Positions 61,801 to 64,000 of a stretch of DNA of 64,000 nt are shown here, piece after piece. Made by a program: the position numbers and the translations under genes. Numbering within the stretch: position 1 is the first letter of the stretch; every line of letters begins with the position of its first letter. This stretch comes from Gambelia wislizenii (lineage: Eukaryota; Chordata; Lepidosauria; Squamata; Crotaphytidae): assembly GCA_030847615.1 (NCBI GenBank), contig JAUMIR010000004.1, forward strand, positions 75,051,001 to 75,115,000, given 5' to 3'. The notes beneath the pieces were generated by a model. It worked only from the letters and a program-made list of their open reading frames with translations, had not been told where the DNA came from and did not search any database.

Positions 61801-62925
61801 GCCCTGCGTCTGAGCGAAAGTTCTGTCTGGATCTTTCAAAATGCTTTCTGCCTCTTCTGAAAGGGTTAAAAATTTAAAGAAGCAAGGGGGAATAACAAAC
61901 CTCTGCCCCCCCTCTCCCCCCCCAGCCAGCCAATAGCATCGCTCCTGGCGCGGAACTCTAAAGGAAGTGCGTCACCGAGGTTGTGAAAACACGAGTAATC
62001 GCATCTTTGATTGACAGCCAAAATTTTTTTAAAAAAAAACCTAAACAAAACCAGAACTTTGGACGTGTAAATATCAGTCACGGGACCACCCGGGATATCC
62101 AGATCAGTGACATAAATCGTATAAACAGCGAGGGGCGGATTCGTGATCACAAAGTGAGATAGAGGCTAGAGATAGAGGGAAACAAGAGGTCTGGAGAAAG
62201 TCTGGCCATTTGAACCCAGTGGCAGAGATAGCTGTGAGATTGCTGGAAGCACCTCTGGGGTGTGGTGGTCTTCCTGGATTTTTGATGCAGCATTAGTTGC
62301 TGTACTGTCTGGTAAAAATGTCAGTTCACATCCATTCTATAAACAAACAAATATTATAAAAACACCAATGTTTCCTCATCCAGAGCAAATGAAAACCTTT
62401 TCCCCTTGACTTCTCACCACTTGGAAAATGAGTAACCAGTAACAATACAGTCAGCCCTCTGTGTCTATGGTTTCTGCATCCACAGATTCAACAAAGCACA
62501 GCTCAAAAACATTCAGAAGGGGGGTGTTCCAAAAAGCAAACCTTGATTTTGCCATTTTATATAAGGAATGTCATTTTACTATGCCATTGTATATAATGGG
62601 ACTTGAACATCCACAGATTTAGGTATCCATGGGGGAGGGGCAGTGTCCTGAGGGCCCACTGTACTTTTCTCAAGCCAAAGGTAGCTATCAAATGTGGCCT
62701 GATCGTGAAGGAAATGACTATCCACGTGAGCTGCCCGTAACATTAATATTTAGTATATTAGCTTAATATATTAGTACATTTATTACTTCAAAATCAACTG
62801 TGGAAAATGCAATCCATGTTTCATTTTTGAGGGACATTTGAGTCTGCCTTCAGTAAATAAAGAAATGGTCATGAAGTTTAAAGATGCAAGAATTGCTTAC
62901 CAATCCATAGTAGCACCTTCCCCAT
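39457..62925 (-). CDS. CHIA: chitinase B: acidic mammalian chitinase-like (CHIA type), 11 coding exons, 509 aa
   Basis: Coding exons 1 to 11: 62901-62925, 60709-60738, 55951-56152, 53624-53680, 52339-52504, 47289-47404, 45792-45912, 45514-45699, 43416-43532, 41136-41271, 39457-39830. Total 1530 nt, all GT-AG, in frame. Residues 1-21 are a signal peptide; the mature protein begins [10 protein letters not shown]. The GH18 core has W31, IGGW (W99), [11 protein letters not shown] with D136, D138 and E140, then MTYDFHG, GFPTYGR and MVWTIDLDD. These positions match human CHIA numbering. The residue before the catalytic Glu is Phe139, where human CHIA has Trp. A proline-threonine linker (397-452) leads to a CBM14 (459-506) with six Cys. 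It is predicted to be a secreted endochitinase that binds and cuts chitin. It lies tandem to chitinase A. The symbol reflects family and architecture; one-to-one orthology to mammalian CHIA is not proven. Confidence 0.92.
39631..39798 (-). repeat. coding minisatellite in chitinase B linker, 14 units of 12 bp
   Basis: Fourteen four-residue units run without a gap over residues 397-452: twelve are (D/E/V)PPT and the last two are DPPV and TPPV. At DNA level the plus strand repeats GGATCCGTTGGA with small changes. Units at the 5' end of the coding strand are the most alike, which suggests recent expansion there. Confidence 0.9.
41830..41860. repeat. (AAT)n microsatellite
   Basis: A run of AAT triplets in chitinase B intron 9. 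Confidence 0.9.
41931..42290. mobile_element. GTCTACAC-type DNA transposon, partial
   Basis: 'gggcctcatctacacaggc' is the left end. 'cccgcagcatgtg' and 'agtttttcccagg' are shared with the 56450-57012 copy, partly inverted. The right end is unclear. Confidence 0.55.
43600..44740. mobile_element. composite palindromic element with two nested insertions, chitinase B intron 8
   Basis: The outer arms ('cggccggcatccatag', 'ggctgtgaggccattttctgg' and, at the far end, 'tgaagatgtcagccacagatg', 'cacagcctcacagcctgg') match the 1658-2130 element. Inside lie the 348-bp palindrome at 43939-44286 and an L2-like 3' tail with (TTA)n at 44425-44632. Confidence 0.75.
43939..44286. repeat. 348-bp near-perfect palindromic MITE, arms about 170 bp
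   Basis: The left end GGAGGTTTTCAGACA is answered by CGTCTGAAAATCTCC. The whole sequence folds on itself about position 44112 ('ttactcacgga' and 'tccgtgagtgg'). 'agcctccggagcagtaacga' is mirrored by 'tcgttactgctccggaggct'. The arms are CpG-rich. Flanks are TAA and CAA. Confidence 0.9.
45272..45492 (-). mobile_element. tRNA-derived SINE, minus strand
   Basis: Read in reverse it carries 'gactccagcttatggcaa' and 'gagtatgacttgcccaaggc', and 'ggacttgaaccatggtct' as the B-box region. It abuts chitinase B exon 8. Confidence 0.8.
46360..46610. mobile_element. Tigger-like MITE, TA duplication
   Basis: The left end CAGTAGGCTCCCCATATCC mirrors GGATATGGGGGTCCTACTG, with TA on each side. Chitinase B intron 6. 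Confidence 0.8.
46835..47065. mobile_element. Tigger-like MITE, TA duplication
   Basis: CAGTTGTCCCTCCACATTC mirrors GAATGTGAAGGGACAACTG, flanked by TA. Closely related to 3667-3897 and 37279-37511. Confidence 0.85.
47485..47700 (-). mobile_element. non-LTR fragment, zinc-finger end
   Basis: 'aagtccggttgcagaaagca' and 'tgtgattctttctgcgttg' match 7690-7770. It sits in chitinase B intron 5, 80 bases upstream of exon 6. Confidence 0.75.
47925..48100. mobile_element. palindromic MITE
   Basis: 'ctttaactgccatggctc' and 'ttccataggatggagc' are the arms of the family seen at 4286 and 16060. Confidence 0.6.
48103..49135. mobile_element. TIR element ('cgtataagac' ends) with inner tandem repeat
   Basis: The left end 'gtatattccggcatataagac' and 'gagggtcgtcttatac' are echoed at the right by 'ggtcgtcttatatgccca'. 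Inside, units of roughly 160 bp recur: 'cgcccctttcctccacc' (48511), 'cgcccctttcttccacc' (48680) and 'ccccctcctctgcc' (48846), each after 'gaggcaaac' or 'aaggcaaac'. Chitinase B intron 5. Confidence 0.7.
49994..50302. mobile_element. MITE with GGACTTTATCAG termini
   Basis: GGACTTTATCAGGC is mirrored by ATCTGATAAAGTCC; flanks TTT and TTA. The interior ('ttccaggggcatagcatggg', 'cctcatccgcaccaatg') is shared with 54425-54739 and 59154-59460. Confidence 0.8.
51070..51885 (+). mobile_element. tRNA-derived SINE split by a MITE
   Basis: The first half (51078-51195) runs from 'gagccagtgtggtgtagtgg' to 'gaccttgggcaagcgacac'. The second half (51760-51885) resumes with 'tcagtctcagggaaaggcaa'. The MITE lies exactly between, with TCA on both sides. 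Confidence 0.85.
51196..51759. mobile_element. MITE with GGACTTTATCAGA termini, TCA duplication, inside a SINE
   Basis: GGACTTTATCAGACC mirrors GGTCTGATAAAGTCG. TCA occurs at 51193-51195 and 51760-51762. 'acttttaaaatttgccac'-like and 'cacctagaagtgttctg' inner sequences are shared, inverted, with 32126-32710 and 57687-58296. Confidence 0.85.
53097..53409. mobile_element. Tigger-type MITE, very like a primate Tigger repeat
   Basis: The left end CAGGTTGAGTCTGCC and right end GACTCAAGCTG are inverted, with TA on each side. The interior ('ccaaaatgcttgggaccaga', 'taatgagatatcttgg', 'acacatagcctgaaggtaa') closely matches a human Tigger repeat as I remember it. Chitinase B intron 4. Confidence 0.8.
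54189..54362 (+). mobile_element. dispersed repeat with (TTTG)n head
   Basis: After a GTTT run, 'ataccctgctcttcagccac' to 'gtttccaatgtgtgctag' matches 31750-31880. Confidence 0.6.
54425..54739. mobile_element. MITE with GGAGATTATCAGATG termini
   Basis: GGAGATTATCAGATGC mirrors GCATCTGATAATCTCC; flanks CCA and TCA. The interior matches 49994-50302. Confidence 0.8.
54898..55078. mobile_element. palindromic MITE
   Basis: 'tcctatggaatcctggga' and 'ccccaggattccataagatg' are the inverted arms. Same family as 4286. Confidence 0.65.
55782..55828. repeat. (GACA)n microsatellite
   Basis: About twelve GACA units, in chitinase B intron 3 about 120 bases beyond exon 3. Confidence 0.95.
56450..57012. 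mobile_element. DNA transposon, GTCTACA termini
   Basis: The left end 'agggcttgtctacaagggc' and right end 'ccccaagtgtaaacatgc' are roughly inverted. It shares its interior with 41931-42290. Confidence 0.6.
57687..58296. mobile_element. MITE with GGAGATTATCAGATG termini
   Basis: GGAGATTATCAGATG mirrors CTGATAATCTCC; flanks TTA and TCA. The interior 'agaacacttccaggtgagatt' is shared with 32126-32710. Chitinase B intron 2. Confidence 0.8.
59154..59460. mobile_element. MITE with GGACTTTATCA termini, TGT duplication
   Basis: GGACTTTATCAAAC mirrors ATCTGATAAAGTCC; TGT flanks at 59151-59153 and 59461-59463. The interior matches 49994-50302. Confidence 0.8.
61058..62135. mobile_element. probable long non-autonomous DNA transposon, GC-rich, chitinase B intron 1
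   Basis: The left end 'gggggccgtttacacgatg' and right end 'atcgtataaacagcgagg' are imperfect inverted repeats. The GC-rich, CpG-bearing interior contrasts with its flanks. It holds open frames but none resembles a known protein. It is not near a transcription start that I can place. Confidence 0.5.
62448..62661. mobile_element. Tigger-like MITE, TA duplication
   Basis: CAGTCAGCCCTCTGTGTC is answered by 'gagggcccactg', with TA on both sides. It lies 240 bases downstream of chitinase B exon 1. Confidence 0.75.
62901..62925 (-). CDS. chitinase B first coding exon (signal peptide start)
   Basis: ATGGGGAAGG opens MGKVLLWI and ends in a GTAAGC donor in phase 1. It joins the 30-nt exon 2 ([10 protein letters not shown]) to complete a hydrophobic signal peptide. 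The context AAGATGG is strong, and a TATA box lies 48 bp upstream of the exon. Confidence 0.85.
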
Positions 62926-62972
62926 CTTCCCTTTGTCTCTGAATGATCATCCAGAGCAGAACATGGGTGTCG

Positions 62973-62979
62973 CTTTATA
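62973..62979 (-). promoter_or_regulatory. TATA box of chitinase B
   Basis: On the minus strand TATAAAG lies 54 bp before the start codon. Transcription would start near 62945, giving a 5' UTR of about 20 nt. This fits a tightly regulated, tissue-restricted gene. Confidence 0.7.
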
Positions 62980-62996
62980 CTGAGGGGGAAATACCT

Positions 62997-63002
62997 CTTA
63001 TC
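62997..63002 (-). promoter_or_regulatory. candidate GATA-factor site upstream of chitinase B
   Basis: On the minus strand GTGATAAGAG contains the GATAAG core, about 18 bp upstream of the TATA box. GATA4/6 factors regulate many gut-epithelium genes; the link to this gene is inference. Confidence 0.35.
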
Positions 63003-63352
63003 ACTGTGGAACCCACACACCTGCAAAATAAGTAACACAGTACCTACCAGATGATATAATACCCAGCCAAATAGTACAAAAATCCCATCCAGTCAAGGAC
63101 AACAGCAGCATGGGCCCCTGACTATTGCTTCAAAAATCTCTATCCAAAGCTGAAAGAGTGTGTGGTAGTGTAGTTAGAGCAATAAACTAGAAATGGCAAA
63201 ATCCATGTTCTGATCCATGGTAACTATAAAGGGTGAGCATGGGACAATCAAGGTATTTCAATTTATCTTAGAAAACAGAATTTTTGTGAGTTGAAACTGA
63301 AGGGGAAAGCCATCTATGCTGTCCTGGCCTCCTTGGAGAAGGATTGAAGATA

Positions 63353-63545
63353 CAGTGGGCCCATGGTATCTACTGGGGTTTGGTTTCAGGAGCCCCCGTG
63401 GATACCAAAATCCATGGATGCTCATGTCCCATTATATACAATGGCATATTAAAATGGTGCCCTTTATATAAAGTGGCAAAATCAAGGTTTGTTTCTTGGA
63501 ATTTATTTATTCTTGAATATTTTCAAGCCAATGGAGGGCTGACTG
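63353..63545. mobile_element. Tigger-like MITE, TA duplication, upstream of chitinase B
   Basis: CAGTGGGCCCATGG is answered by 'ggagggctgactg', with TA on both sides. 'ccccgtggataccaaaatcc' matches 37320-37340. Confidence 0.75.
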
Positions 63546-64000
63546 TATAAATGAAAAATAAGAAACAACAAATGAAACTGCAGGTGCCTTCACCTCTCAC
63601 TAAATAGAAGAAATTATGGACTCTGTAGGGGGGAATGTGTCACTATTTCAGCCAAGTGCAAACTTTCTTATTGTTTGCAATTACTTTTATGTAACAAACC
63701 TGCATTACAAAGTCAGTAAAGGTCAATGGCCAAGATTCTGCCTTGTCGGATATAGCCATGATGGTTGAGTTCCTTCATCATAGCTACTTCTGCTGATGCC
63801 ACCCCTCACAAACCTACCTCTTAAGCCAGGCAACACCCTAACCAAAGTGTTTCTGAGGCTCTGCATATCAGGGACCTAGGGAATGATGACTGCAAAACTC
63901 TCCCAGTAGCAGGACATGTTGAGACATCCCCAGGTCCTGCCACTGCTGCTTGTCTCAGTGTGCCTCACAATCAAAATTATAATTTCAGCTTCCAGAAGCC

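Overview
This is a vertebrate nuclear region, most likely from a squamate reptile; a lizard is my inference from the repeats. The genes have GT-AG introns, and the spaces are packed with CR1 and L2-like LINE ends, tRNA-derived SINEs with a GGTTCAAATCC B box, hAT and Tigger-like elements, and many small inverted-repeat transposons (MITEs). No virus-like, bacterial or CRISPR content was seen. Three protein-coding genes can be built exon by exon, with matching phases and no internal stops.

Layout. (1) 4.7-11.1 kb, + strand: PIFO (pitchfork, CIMAP3), six coding exons, 207 aa, starting in a GC-rich promoter that carries a perfect RFX X-box. (2) 14.9-30.7 kb, - strand: 'chitinase A', a GH18 chitinase-like gene of ten coding exons and 386 aa with signal peptide and catalytic domain but no chitin-binding domain. 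(3) 39.5-62.9 kb, - strand: 'chitinase B', an acidic mammalian chitinase-like (CHIA-type) gene of eleven coding exons and 509 aa with signal peptide, GH18 domain, PPT(D/E)-repeat linker and C-terminal CBM14. Chitinases A and B lie head to tail and converge on PIFO. In human, from memory, PIFO lies between CHIA and OVGP1, and OVGP1 converges on PIFO, so chitinase A sits where OVGP1 (oviductin) sits in mammals.

How the genes work. PIFO is a cilium and basal-body protein. The two chitinases are predicted secreted proteins. B has every recognised catalytic and chitin-binding part and should be a digestive or defence chitinase. A keeps the DxxDxDxE catalytic motif but has lost a substrate-contact tryptophan and the chitin-binding module, so it may be a modified chitinase or a lectin-like paralogue.

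The rest is repeats. The clearest are two hAT copies with perfect 8-bp target duplications, a set of eight MITEs sharing related termini and 3-bp target duplications, a 348-bp near-perfect palindrome, several TA-flanked Tigger-like copies, and a Copia-gag-like reading frame inside a terminal-inverted-repeat element. All splice sites and family calls were made by eye; no alignment or database search was run.
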